Source: GCA-002779465 sp964596535 (lineage in GTDB: Bacteria; Desulfobacterota; Desulfobacteria; Desulfobacterales; UBA2156). Taken from it: DNA of 64,000 nt. A program made the translations under genes and the position numbers. The stretch lies in NCBI GenBank assembly GCA_964596535.1, contig CAZQUR010000004.1, forward strand, positions 1 through 64,000, given 5' to 3'. Every line of letters begins with the position of its first letter. Position 1 is the first letter of the stretch. Shown piece by piece: positions 24,205 to 32,913 of this stretch. The notes beneath the pieces were generated by a model. That model was not told the DNA's origin and made no database searches. It saw nothing but the letters and a program-made list of their open reading frames with translations.

Positions 24205-25866
24205 TTAGCGCTTTTCGGGCATGGTTACCGGCAGTCGTACCGTGAAGGTGGTTCCTTTCCCTTCCCGGCTTTCAACACGGATCTGCCCCCCCATCTTCTC
24301 AAGAATAGTATGGCTGATGGAAAGACCCAGGCCGGTGCCCTTTCCTCCCGGTTTGGTCGTATAAAAAGGGTCGAAAATATTGCTCAACTGGGATTTTGGA
24401 ATCCCCGGCCCGTCGTCCCGGACATCGACTTCAATGAATTCTCCGACCCGCCGGGTGATCAGTTCAATATTCCCGTCCTTTCCAATGGCATCAATGGCGT
24501 TGTCGATGAGATTCAAGAAGACTTGCTGGAGCTGGGATGGATCACCGGCGATGACCGGCAAGTCGGATTCCAGATTGCGGTGAACTTCGATGTTATTGAT
24601 CCGGGCGTGGTTTTGCAACAGTTCCATGGTCTGGGTGAGAACCGCGTTGATGTTGACCTCGCCCAAATGGGGTTCCATCCGTCGTGCAAACCCGAGCACG
24701 TTGTGAACGATCTTTCGTACCCGCTCCACGTGTTCTTCGATTTTTTCGATGGATTTTTGATATTCTCTCAGATTTTCGCTCTTCTGAAATTCTTCTTCGG
24801 AGAGCAGGTCCCGCATCCAACTCGCCTTTTCACCGATAACGGCAATCGGATTGTTGACTTCATGGGCGATCCCCGCCGCCATTTTTCCCAGCGCCGCCAG
24901 CTTATCCGTTTGCAACAGGTGAGCACTGAGTTCATCCATCTTGATGTGGGCATCTTCAATTTTTCTGACCGTGAAAGTGGTAATGACATAGGTGACAAGT
25001 ACGATCAAAACCAGGCCGGCCGAAATGATGAGAATCCCGAGGTTTCGCGTCACCAGCAGGGAATCCATTTCTTCATCGATTTCCTGGGTGATGATCAGGA
25101 GCCAATCCGTATTCTTGACCCTGCTTCCGGCCATGAGCAATTTTCTTCCCTGGGGGTCGATATGCTCGATGACGGACGTCTGCCCGCCGAAACGGTTCGT
25201 GTCGATGCCGGACTCCCAGAGTACTTCCCCGTAAAAGCGCGGCCGTGTCTGATAGATTCCGGCCCGGTTCACGATAAAGGCGTCCCAGGTCTTCCCCACT
25301 TTGGCACCGCGGACAAGGTTCCTCAGCGCATCCGGATCGATGGTGGCCCTGAGAATCCAGGAGTCTGCATTCTCTGAATGGCGTACTGCGATGACGAAAT
25401 GCGGCAACCTGCGGAACCCCATGAACAAATCGCTGATATAAACGCCCTTGGCCATCACCTCATCGAACCAGGCTTGTTCACTGTATATCCGGCCCTTCAA
25501 ATCGTACGGTCCGACATAGGCCTGGTGAAGCCCGTCGGTATCGATCACTCCCAGGTCAAGGAACGCACCGACCCGGCGGTTCATCCGCTTCAGCAGTTCG
25601 GCTAAAAATGTTTCCTGGAGGACGGCCTTGTACGACTGGGTATCCACAAGGGTAGCGAGCATGGCAACCCGCTTCTTCAGAAAAAGATCCACCATCTCCG
25701 CCTGTGCTTCCGCCCGGTAACGAATCTGCTCCTCCACTTTCTGCCGATACATCTTGGCAAACTGGACATAGAGCGTCCCTCCTAAAATGAGCAAAGGAAT
25801 GAAAGCCACCAGCACCGTCAGGAGGATCAATCGGAATCGAAGCCTTTTGAAAATCTTTTGTTTCAT
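24205..25866 (-). CDS. dCache-domain sensor histidine kinase
   Basis: A 553-residue membrane kinase. Two membrane helices (about residues 12-32 and 277-300) enclose an extracytoplasmic dCache-like sensor of about 240 residues. The cytoplasmic side has a short linker, HisKA with H-box AAGIAHEVNNPIAVIGEKA, and HATPase (NLIDNAIDAIG; DDGPGIPK; GTGLGLSIS). This architecture senses small extracellular ligands. The single receiver 22 bp downstream lacks a DNA-binding domain, so the output is probably protein-protein. Upstream on the same strand are a PEP-synthase-like gene and a TauE/receiver group, and a similar receiver there suggests duplication or a shared pathway. AGAGGGA precedes the ATG. Confidence 0.92.
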   Translation of the reverse strand: MKQKIFKRLRFRLILLTVLVAFIPLLILGGTLYVQFAKMYRQKVEEQIRYRAEAQAEMVDLFLKKRVAMLATLVDTQSYKAVLQETFLAELLKRMNRRVGAFLDLGVIDTDGLHQAYVGPYDLKGRIYSEQAWFDEVMAKGVYISDLFMGFRRLPHFVIAVRHSENADSWILRATIDPDALRNLVRGAKVGKTWDAFIVNRAGIYQTRPRFYGEVLWESGIDTNRFGGQTSVIEHIDPQGRKLLMAGSRVKNTDWLLIITQEIDEEMDSLLVTRNLGILIISAGLVLIVLVTYVITTFTVRKIEDAHIKMDELSAHLLQTDKLAALGKMAAGIAHEVNNPIAVIGEKASWMRDLLSEEEFQKSENLREYQKSIEKIEEHVERVRKIVHNVLGFARRMEPHLGEVNINAVLTQTMELLQNHARINNIEVHRNLESDLPVIAGDPSQLQQVFLNLIDNAIDAIGKDGNIELITRRVGEFIEVDVRDDGPGIPKSQLSNIFDPFYTTKPGGKGTGLGLSISHTILEKMGGQIRVESREGKGTTFTVRLPVTMPEKR

Positions 25867-25882
25867 GCGGTCCCTCTTCCGA

Positions 25883-26224
25883 TTAAAACGTGTATCCGTT
25901 CCATGAAGTTACCGTTCTTTTTTTCCCGATCCGGTCATCCGGAACGGTATCCGCATCCAGGGGGAGGTACCCGGTGGACGATTCAGGGCCCACCTCCCGG
26001 ACTTCAATCGTGCCTTTCACCCGACGATCCTTCCCGAGAATCAGCAATTGATGCCCCGATTGAACCCCTTGAGCGGATCCCAAACTGAAAATCACCTTCT
26101 AAGGCGTTTTTCGTTTCGCCAGTGTGTAAATGGGGCCGATACCTTCGGACCGAAGCACCGCGTCTTCCCCGGCCGTCTGCCGCATCACGCAGTAAAGGCA
26201 GATCAACGAAACCGAAAAAAGCAT
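25883..26224 (-). pseudogene. Small exported protein gene interrupted by in-frame UAG
   Basis: Read from ATG 26224 on the minus strand (GAGG upstream), the frame encodes a hydrophobic export signal (MLFSVSLICLYCVM) and mature sequence ending LAKRKTP. A TAG at 26101-26099 (codon 42) interrupts it, after which the same frame continues as KVIFSLGSAQGVQSGHQLLIL for 71 more codons. The latter half resembles the small beta-barrel of envelope proteins with the pattern V-x-x-x-L-G-x-x-x-G-V-x-x-G. Because both sides read as one protein, this is a nonsense-disrupted gene or, less likely, a read-through codon. It lies 36 bp after the PEP-synthase-like gene. Confidence 0.55.
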
Positions 26225-26260
26225 CAGCCGGATCCTCAAGGGTTCAAGTCCGAAGTATCG

Positions 26261-28951
26261 TCAAGAAGTATCAGAGACCGGTTCAGAGGCGGTATCGGGA
26301 TCCTCCAGCCAGCAAAGGTCCAGCTTCAGATCGTCCGGCTCGGCGCAGGTGGACAAAATCGTATGAATATCCGTTTTCAGTTTTGACCGGTAGTGCTCCA
26401 CATGGTTCGCATTGGCCATGATCATGTCGAGCTGCCGGGTATGCAGCGTCAGGTATCCCAATGCCTCCAATCGCTTGAGAATGAAGGGCATGTCCTCGTT
26501 TTTCATCCTGGCGCTGAGGTGATCCTCCTTGATGGCAACACGGAATCCGAGATCCTCCAGTATTTCGGCGATGAAATGCACCCGCATAATCCGTCGGTCA
26601 AAATCGGCCGCGCCTCCTTTGAATTGAAAGCTGATGTAGTTTTCCGACGCACGCTCGCCGACCAGGGTCTCCAGAGTCGAAAAATGGAATCCCAGGCGCG
26701 AGGTGAGACTGCAGAAGTTTTTTGAAATCATGAAATAGTTCCGTTCTGCGTATTTGGACCGCACCCCGGTGGCCAGAGAGGGATCGACGGTGGCCCGAAA
26801 CATGACGGACATCATGCCTTTCCCATCGGGGGCGGGCGGTCCCTCCCAGGGAATGGCGGTAAATCCCCGCCACAGGGCCCGCATGGGGATCGAGACGATG
26901 TTTTCCAGCTTGACATATTTGCCTTTGATCTCCCGGTCGAACCCGTCATCCAGGTTCAAGATCCACCAATGCATGGGGACATTGTAATAAAGCTGTTTGC
27001 TGGAACGTTCGCTGAAATCGTGATCCCTGCCGAAGCGGAATATCTCCTGAACCGATTTTTCATGGATGAAGCGGGTGATATCATGAAATGTTTTGCAGTG
27101 TTCCGGATGAAATTCCGGTGCGTCGGGATCCAGAAGGTTCAACGGTACGATGTGGGCACTGACGGCCTTGAGGAGATTGTGGACCGGGCTGTTTTCCATC
27201 AGGTTTTTCCGGGATTGCTTGTGACCCAACAATTTTTCGATTTTTCCGCGATACAGCACCCGGCCGGTGGCGTCCACCGTGGCGAATTCCCCCCGGCGCA
27301 ACAGCGTTGAGGCCTCCGGGATCCCGAAGAGCGCCGGAACCTGGAACTCCCGGGCCACATTGGCAAGATGGCCGGCAAAGCCCCCCTTCTCCGAGACCAC
27401 AGCGGCAGCCCGGCTCAGAAGAGGCGCCCACCGGGGAAGCGCCTGTTTCACCATCAAGATCGCACCCTCGGGGAAAGCCAGAAGGTCGCCTTCTTTTTCC
27501 ACGGTGAATACTTCTCCGGAGGCGGCTCCCGGACTCGCCGTCACTCCCCCCCGAACAACTACCGCGGCATCCGGAACGGCGGGCATGGATGGGGCAGGGG
27601 ATATTTCCATTTCGTCAGCCACCTTCAGGGGGCGACACTGAAGTACATAGATAATGCCGGCGGCATCCACCCCCCATTCCACATCCTGGGGCGTCCCGTA
27701 GTACCTTTCCAACCGAATGGCGGTTTGAGCCAGGGTCTTGACGGTTTCATGGGATATTGCCGGAAGATCCCGGGTGTCCCCTGTAAGGTCCGTCCGGCAC
27801 ACGCCTTCTTCCGGATAACAGACAAACTTGCGTTCTTTTCTTTTAATTTCTTCGGCCACCACTTGTAAGGAGGTGCCGCGGGCCACGCGGTACTCGTCGC
27901 AGGCATCACTCCCGTCCACCACCGATTTGGGCAATCCCCAGGCCGCATTGATAATGACGGTATCGTCGCGAACGTTCACCGGACTGCGCGAATAGGTGAC
28001 CCCTCCGGCCACGGCGTCCACCATCACCAGGCACCCCACGCACATGGGGATGTCTTCGTCCCGGTAGCCCCGATTCAGCCGGTAGGTGACAGCCGGAAGG
28101 CTGTATTTGCTTGCAATCACGTCCCTGTAGGCATCAAAAAAACCCTCTTTGCTGATGTTGAGTTCCGAACGGTATTGGCCCGCGAAGGAGCTTTCGGCCA
28201 GATCCTCCCCTACGGCGCTGCTGCGCAGTGCAACGGTGATTGTTTTCCCCGCCCTTTCTTCCAGAAGCATCCAGGCCTCTTTCACCGCATTTTCTACATC
28301 CCCGGGGATTGGTGAACGAAGGATCAATTGTTGGATTTCGATACTCAAATTATACAGTCTTTCAAAATCTTCCGCATCCGCATCTGTGGATTGGATTCGG
28401 CGATCGATCTCTGCCTGAAGGTCGTTTTCCTCGATGAATCGTTGATATGCCGCCGCGGTGAGGGTAAAGCCGTCCGGAACGTTCATCTTCAGGCGTTTCC
28501 CGATCTCTCCCAGGTTGGCCATTTTGCTGCCCACCACATCGACCATATCCTTGTCGATGTCTTCCATGAAAATCAGCAGCCGCTTGTCCGGCAGGGCTTT
28601 CTTTTCGGATAGAAGCGCTTCGATCTTTTTTTCGATTTCGTCAAAGCGTTGGAATAAAAGGGTGTACTTCTCCGGCGCCAGCCGGTTGATTTTGCGTACC
28701 ATGCGGTAGACGTTCACCCCCACCGAGGTGCAGCGGGACCGGATGAAGGCCATGCCGAAGGGCTCCCGGCCGGAAAGAGCCCTTTCCATGTCCGCCATCA
28801 TCTCAAGGGCGCGATTATTGGCGCTCAACAGCAGTTTAAAATTGTGATACCGCTCTTTGAAATCAAGGCGCAGTTTCTCGACGTCCTCGGGCGTAAGGGA
28901 CCGGGACCTTCTTTTCAATTTATGACGGATTGTTTTCAGCAAACGCATCAT
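26261..28951 (-). CDS. PEP synthase/pyruvate phosphate dikinase-like protein
   Basis: An 896-residue protein. About 150 helical residues precede a PPDK-type ATP/pyruvate-binding domain (GSKMANLGEIGK near 160; TVALRSSAVGEDLAESSFAGQY; VEWGVD...VLQCRPL) and a swivelling phosphohistidine domain with GGFAGHLANVAREFQVPALFG near 545, which holds the His that carries phosphate. The C-terminal TIM barrel that binds PEP/pyruvate in true PEP synthase is absent; about 300 unrelated residues take its place. It can therefore probably phosphorylate itself or an unknown substrate using ATP, but synthesis of PEP is doubtful. No good Shine-Dalgarno precedes the start, and a strong hairpin lies in its leader. 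It belongs to the group with TauE and receiver genes. Confidence 0.8.
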   Translation of the reverse strand: MMRLLKTIRHKLKRRSRSLTPEDVEKLRLDFKERYHNFKLLLSANNRALEMMADMERALSGREPFGMAFIRSRCTSVGVNVYRMVRKINRLAPEKYTLLFQRFDEIEKKIEALLSEKKALPDKRLLIFMEDIDKDMVDVVGSKMANLGEIGKRLKMNVPDGFTLTAAAYQRFIEENDLQAEIDRRIQSTDADAEDFERLYNLSIEIQQLILRSPIPGDVENAVKEAWMLLEERAGKTITVALRSSAVGEDLAESSFAGQYRSELNISKEGFFDAYRDVIASKYSLPAVTYRLNRGYRDEDIPMCVGCLVMVDAVAGGVTYSRSPVNVRDDTVIINAAWGLPKSVVDGSDACDEYRVARGTSLQVVAEEIKRKERKFVCYPEEGVCRTDLTGDTRDLPAISHETVKTLAQTAIRLERYYGTPQDVEWGVDAAGIIYVLQCRPLKVADEMEISPAPSMPAVPDAAVVVRGGVTASPGAASGEVFTVEKEGDLLAFPEGAILMVKQALPRWAPLLSRAAAVVSEKGGFAGHLANVAREFQVPALFGIPEASTLLRRGEFATVDATGRVLYRGKIEKLLGHKQSRKNLMENSPVHNLLKAVSAHIVPLNLLDPDAPEFHPEHCKTFHDITRFIHEKSVQEIFRFGRDHDFSERSSKQLYYNVPMHWWILNLDDGFDREIKGKYVKLENIVSIPMRALWRGFTAIPWEGPPAPDGKGMMSVMFRATVDPSLATGVRSKYAERNYFMISKNFCSLTSRLGFHFSTLETLVGERASENYISFQFKGGAADFDRRIMRVHFIAEILEDLGFRVAIKEDHLSARMKNEDMPFILKRLEALGYLTLHTRQLDMIMANANHVEHYRSKLKTDIHTILSTCAEPDDLKLDLCWLEDPDTASEPVSDTS

Positions 28952-28958
28952 TTAATGC

Positions 28959-28995
28959 AAAGGGCCGAACGCGCTCCCGGTGCATTCGGCCCTTT
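28959..28995 (-). promoter_or_regulatory. Leader hairpin before the PEP-synthase-like gene
   Basis: AAAGGGCCGAA (28959-28969) and TTCGGCCCTTT (28985-28995) form a perfect 11-bp stem with a 15-nt loop, ending eight bases before the start codon where a Shine-Dalgarno sequence would be expected. It may control translation or protect the RNA. No T-run follows on either strand, so it is not a usual terminator. Confidence 0.45.
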
Positions 28996-29103
28996 GTCCA
29001 TTTCCATGCATTTTTTCCGGGTACGAAATCCGGCCCGCGCCCGATACAAGTAATGAAATAATGAATTCGGCGGAGCAAACGTACTCTTTTCCCCCGGATT
29101 TTT

Positions 29104-29126
29104 GCCGGTGAGCACCCGTCACCGGC
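29104..29126 (-). repeat. Hairpin GCCGGTGA-N7-TCACCGGC
   Basis: A perfect 8-bp stem with a 7-nt loop, 52 bp after the stop of the small membrane-protein gene (minus strand). It lacks a following T-run, so it is more likely an RNA 3'-end stabiliser or processing site than a strong intrinsic terminator. The 227-bp gap 28952-29178 holds only this and the leader hairpin. Confidence 0.4.
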
Positions 29127-29178
29127 ATTGCCTCGGATGCCGCCATTCAGGGATCTCCCTTGCGGCAATGGCGCCGGA

Positions 29179-29865
29179 TCAGTGTTCCAGTTTCATTCCC
29201 CACCCTTCGAACATGAACATGATGGCAAATCCATACCAAAGGGTGTATACCACGTAAAAAACGAGAGAAAAGATAACAATCCAGATTTTCTCTCCGATCT
29301 GCTTTGGCTCAACTTTGTAGTAATTATAGGCCGTTTCCACGGCTTTGGTCTTTATCAGGTCCACCACCTTGGCCGCCTTGAATTTCTCCTGAGCGGTCAG
29401 TGCCTTGTCTGCGGCGGAAAGGACGTTCCACCAGTGGTACAGAACCGCCCTTTCGTCCGTCCCGTATTTGGCTGCAATGGACTGACCGTCGTTGGCGTAC
29501 ATCTTGTCCGCATCCGAAAGGCAGTTTTCTAGGATCTCGGCCAGGTCCCCCTTCACCGTAACCGTTGTACCGGAGACCTGTGCCGTTGCACCCGCCTCGG
29601 TGAAAAGGGATACCGCCTGTTGGGCCATTTCTTCGTTTTTCAGCGAAAGAGCCGCCTCCAGGACGGTCCCTTTCATTTTTGCCGATTCTTCTTTTGCATA
29701 CGGGACATAGTACGCCGATCCTTTGGAAATGGTATTGTACAGATCATCCAAATACACCATCCCGTTTTTACCGTCGAATATGGGAGAAAAGAAAATGATC
29801 AGGACAATGAAAAAAGCCGCCAAAAGACCGAGGCCCAGGGTGAATTCCCCTTTTTTTGCGATCAT
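29179..29865 (-). CDS. Membrane protein of unknown function, TauE partner
   Basis: A 228-residue protein I do not recognise. A membrane helix near residues 8-28 and a second near 193-220 flank a roughly 165-residue extracytoplasmic region rich in Ala, Lys and Glu, mostly helical in appearance, with no cysteine pattern beyond one Cys. GGGGAGG precedes the ATG, which overlaps the TauE/SafE stop as ATGA, so the two proteins are translationally coupled and probably form a complex. The open frame extends farther upstream inside the TauE gene, but that part is out of phase with real coding sequence. It may be an accessory or sensory subunit for anion export. Confidence 0.8.
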   Translation of the reverse strand: MIAKKGEFTLGLGLLAAFFIVLIIFFSPIFDGKNGMVYLDDLYNTISKGSAYYVPYAKEESAKMKGTVLEAALSLKNEEMAQQAVSLFTEAGATAQVSGTTVTVKGDLAEILENCLSDADKMYANDGQSIAAKYGTDERAVLYHWWNVLSAADKALTAQEKFKAAKVVDLIKTKAVETAYNYYKVEPKQIGEKIWIVIFSLVFYVVYTLWYGFAIMFMFEGWGMKLEH

Positions 29866-31160
29866 GTGTGCACCTCCCCTTTCAGCTTGCGGATGTTGGT
29901 GAGAAACGTACCGATGACCCAGACCGAGAATCCGCCGATAACGATGAAAAAGGCCCAGATGCCGATGGTGTTCAGGATGTCTCCGGCCCTCTTGGATAGC
30001 GGTATCACATCCATGGCCGCCAGTTTCGACGGCAGCGCAAAGAGCCGGTTCACCGCCCCGGCCATGACCGCCATGGCGTAAAAGCCCCGGATGGTGATGC
30101 CGGGGACCACCTTGGTGGCCATGGCGCCGATCTGAATCCCCAGAAGCGACCCGAGTAACATCCCCATGGCAAGGGTATAAAAGATGAACCCGTAAATGGC
30201 GTACTGGCTGATGGCGGCGTACCCCGCCGTAAATACGATCTGGAAGATGTCGGTGCCCACGGTGGTCATGGATGACACGCCCAGGACGTACACGAAGATG
30301 GGGAAGGTTAAAAACCCTCCGCCGACGCCCATGATTCCGGCGGCCAATCCCACCAGGGCGCCGCTGGCCACTAGAAACAGCCACGAGATGTTGCGGCCGC
30401 CGGGTACCAGTTCCTGGTCGAATTTCACCATGGGCGGGAGTTTCACGGCCTGCAGCTTCCTGGGAAGGTTCCCCATCTCCGCCCCTTCTTCCTTTTTCCC
30501 GTGCGCCGTTGTCCCCTTGGGCGCCGTCTTCTTCAACGCGGCTTGCGACTTTAAAAAGTCGGTCAGGGCATAGATTCCAAGAAAAGTGAGCATCAGGGAA
30601 TAAATCACGGTGATGAAGGCGTCGGAAAGGATGGGATTGATTTCATACAAGGTCCGGTTAAGAATCCCTCCCAGAGTCGCACCGATGATGGCGCCGATTA
30701 AAAAGACCGCGGCCAGCGCCACCGAAACGTTTCCCAGTTTCCGGTGAATCACGCTCCCCATAATGGCCTTGGCAAAGATGTGAAACAGATCCGTCCCTAC
30801 GGCCAGAATCCCTTTGATTCCCGCACTCATTAACGCCGGCGCGATGATGAATCCGCCTCCGGCACCGATGCACCCGGTGATCAGCCCCGCCCCCATGCCG
30901 ATGGCGATGGAAACAAGAAAGATCCCGGTGCTGTAAAAAGCGGGGCTGTAAGCTTTTTTCCCGCCCAAAAGATCGGGGAGCGCACCCACGATTTCATCGG
31001 CAAAGACGATTCCTCCCAAAAGAACCGGCGTCGTCAGCAGAGCCAGGGCAAGAAGGCGTTTCCGGCTGTTCAGGATGGTGGTGGATATGTTCAGCTCCCA
31101 GCGGGCATGCGCCTGGGCCCCCATCATGAAGAATTGGCCTAAACGTCTTAAGCAGTTCAT
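29862..31160 (-). CDS. TauE/SafE-family sulfite/anion exporter
   Basis: A 432-residue multispanning permease. The family's two repeats are clear: GMGAGLITGCIGAGGGFIIAP near residue 92 and GLAAGIMGVGGGFLTFP near 270, each followed by GTDLF/GTDIF. About nine hydrophobic helices are visible, with a hydrophilic loop of about 60 residues in the middle. Members move sulfite, sulfoacetate or related organic anions across the inner membrane; the substrate is not evident here. AAAGGAG is well placed for the ATG. A response-regulator gene lies 54 bp upstream on the same strand and a coupled membrane protein follows, suggesting that transport is linked to signalling. Confidence 0.88.
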   Translation of the reverse strand: MNCLRRLGQFFMMGAQAHARWELNISTTILNSRKRLLALALLTTPVLLGGIVFADEIVGALPDLLGGKKAYSPAFYSTGIFLVSIAIGMGAGLITGCIGAGGGFIIAPALMSAGIKGILAVGTDLFHIFAKAIMGSVIHRKLGNVSVALAAVFLIGAIIGATLGGILNRTLYEINPILSDAFITVIYSLMLTFLGIYALTDFLKSQAALKKTAPKGTTAHGKKEEGAEMGNLPRKLQAVKLPPMVKFDQELVPGGRNISWLFLVASGALVGLAAGIMGVGGGFLTFPIFVYVLGVSSMTTVGTDIFQIVFTAGYAAISQYAIYGFIFYTLAMGMLLGSLLGIQIGAMATKVVPGITIRGFYAMAVMAGAVNRLFALPSKLAAMDVIPLSKRAGDILNTIGIWAFFIVIGGFSVWVIGTFLTNIRKLKGEVHT

Positions 31161-31214
31161 GAATTATTGCTCCTTTTGATGATGTCTTTCTTCAACAGAA
31201 TCGAGAACCGTCAA

Positions 31215-31649
31215 TCAGCGTTCACCAGCATCCGACTTTTCCATCACCTCCTTCAGACTTTGAATTTTCTTTTCCTGTATCTTTTTCTTTTCATTGGCAT
31301 CCTGAAGCTTATAAAGGAGTTCATCGATATTGATGGGCTTCATGAGATAGTCGAAAGCGCCCAGTTCCAGTCCCTCCCGGGCCACGGCGAGGGAGGCATG
31401 GCCGGTGAGGAGGACCACTTCCACCAGGGGAAAATTGTTCTTGATAGCGCGCAGGGTTTCAATTCCGTCCATACCGGGCATACGGACGTCCAGCACCACA
31501 ACATCGGCATTGTTTTGAGACAAATGCTCCAACGCTTTTGCACCACTGGAAACACCGGAGGCCTCCACGTCCCGGCGGCGCATCCGCTTGACCAGGGTTT
31601 CCATGAAATCGATTTCGTCATCGACGATCAAAACGCTGAACGTGCCCAT
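31215..31649 (-). CDS. Single-domain response regulator
   Basis: A 144-residue receiver (VLIVDDEIDF; VVLDVRMPGMDG; LTGHAS; MKPINIDE) followed by a short charged helix rich in Lys and Glu, with no DNA-binding output. It is a close paralogue of the receiver at 23790-24182. AAGGGAG lies about ten bases before the ATG. As first gene of the receiver-TauE-membrane protein-PEP-synthase-like group it may regulate one of those proteins directly. The kinase at 24205-25866 is the nearest on this strand and a plausible phosphate donor. Confidence 0.9.
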   Translation of the reverse strand: MGTFSVLIVDDEIDFMETLVKRMRRRDVEASGVSSGAKALEHLSQNNADVVVLDVRMPGMDGIETLRAIKNNFPLVEVVLLTGHASLAVAREGLELGAFDYLMKPINIDELLYKLQDANEKKKIQEKKIQSLKEVMEKSDAGER

Positions 31650-31931
31650 CCGCCCGATCTCCCTTCCGGCATGCCCCGCCTTCGGTTTCGGGGCCGTTGC
31701 CGCCGATCATAAAATAAAAAACAAAAAGATTATTTAATACCTGCCTTTCGAAAGGGATTCAAGAACAATTTATTTCATATGAAATCACAAGAAAATTAGA
31801 GCACATGATTCGGACTCAAAGCGATTTGCTCGAAAAGGCCTTTTTACCGGAAGGCGAAGATAAAAAGAGGCATCATGGACGGCAAATCAGGGGCAGTCGC
31901 CCTCTTCAAGGAATGGTGAGCCGAGTCGGCC
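31650..31931 (-). promoter_or_regulatory. Intergenic region with two short palindromes
   Basis: This 282-bp AT-rich gap upstream of the minus-strand receiver gene has no gene. It contains the perfect palindromes CCTTTCGAAAGG (31744-31755) and ATTTCATATGAAAT (31772-31785), 16 bp apart, which are candidate operator sites for the receiver/TauE unit. I see no convincing -24/-12 or consensus -35/-10 promoter. Confidence 0.4.
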
Positions 31932-32843
31932 TCAGCGGGTTTGGATACGTCTCACCGCCCCGCTTTTCATGACCTGGCCCGGAAGGGGATGACCCACGAT
32001 GGACTCCAGGCGCCGGGCCGCCGTGATGAGGGCTTCCAGGTCGATGCCGGTTTCAATCCCCATCCCTTCCAGCATGAAGACCGCGTCTTCGGTGGGGATG
32101 TTGCCGGCGGCCCGGGGAACGTAGGGGCACCCCCCGAGGCCGCCCAGGGCCGTGTCAAAGACGGTGACACCCGACAGGAGCGCGGCGAGGAGATTGGCCA
32201 TGGCGGTCCCCCGGTTGTTGTGAAAGTGCAGGATCAACTCGGTTTTAAAAACCCGTTCCTGGAATTGCTTCACCCGTTTTTCCACATGGACGGGAGTTGC
32301 CATACCCACCGTATCGGCGAGGATCACGGCATCGGCGCCTTTTTTGACCAACGCGTCGGTGATCTTAAACACATCTTTTTCCGGGACGTCTCCCTGAAAC
32401 GGGCATCCAAAAGACACGGCCACGGCGCCGGTGACCGGTACATGATATTGCCGTGCCGCCCGGAAGATGACATCGAGGTTTTTCAACGCGGCATCGATGC
32501 CGCACTTCATGTTGGCGCGGCTGTGGGCGTCCGTGGCGGAAACCACCGTGATCAGCCGCCGGGCCCCCGCCGAAAGGGCCCGCCGGGCCCCCTTTTCATT
32601 GAAGACCATGGCCGAAAGGAGGGTGTTTTTTCCGGACACCCGGGTCAGCACCTGGTCGGCATCCTGAAATTGGGGCAAGGCCTTGACGCTGGCAAAGGAG
32701 GTGGCCTCCACTTCCTGGACACCGGCGCCCATGAGGGCTTCGATGATTTCAACCTTTTCCGCCAAGGGGATACGGCGTTTCAGGGACTGGAAGCCGTCCC
32801 TGGGGCCGACTTCCCGGATCTTGACGGAACCCGGTAATTTCAC
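31932..32843 (-). CDS. Hydroxymethylglutaryl-CoA lyase
   Basis: A 303-residue cytoplasmic lyase of normal length, splitting HMG-CoA (or a close homologue) into acetyl-CoA and acetoacetate with a divalent metal. REVGPRDGFQ gives the DRE-TIM signature, LHFHNNRG the paired metal histidines, and GGLGGCPYVPRAAGN the loop with the catalytic Cys; VSFGCPF is also typical. The start is GTG. It follows the LeuC/LeuD-type genes on the same strand after a 70-bp gap. Its presence beside a 3-isopropylmalate-dehydratase-like pair suggests processing of a hydroxy-dicarboxylate as its CoA ester, such as methylmalate or HMG, rather than plain leucine synthesis. That link is inference. Confidence 0.9.
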   Translation of the reverse strand: MKLPGSVKIREVGPRDGFQSLKRRIPLAEKVEIIEALMGAGVQEVEATSFASVKALPQFQDADQVLTRVSGKNTLLSAMVFNEKGARRALSAGARRLITVVSATDAHSRANMKCGIDAALKNLDVIFRAARQYHVPVTGAVAVSFGCPFQGDVPEKDVFKITDALVKKGADAVILADTVGMATPVHVEKRVKQFQERVFKTELILHFHNNRGTAMANLLAALLSGVTVFDTALGGLGGCPYVPRAAGNIPTEDAVFMLEGMGIETGIDLEALITAARRLESIVGHPLPGQVMKSGAVRRIQTR

Positions 32844-32913
32844 GGCGCCGCGGCTCCGCTTCCATCCCGGCCCGTCTTCTTGGTGTTTGGAAGAAAATCG
32901 GATGCGCCGGGGG

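Noticed and set aside
23935..25377. 480-codon plus-strand open frame over the dCache kinase
   Set aside because: Antisense of a complete, motif-bearing kinase gene; no recognisable domain.
29104..29126. Strong intrinsic terminator
   Set aside because: Stem is perfect but no T-run follows on either strand, so it is listed only as a hairpin.
29866..30384. N-terminal extension of the small membrane-protein gene
   Set aside because: The extension is the TauE/SafE coding sequence read in another frame and is rich in Arg, Gly and His; the ATG at 29865 has a proper ribosome site.
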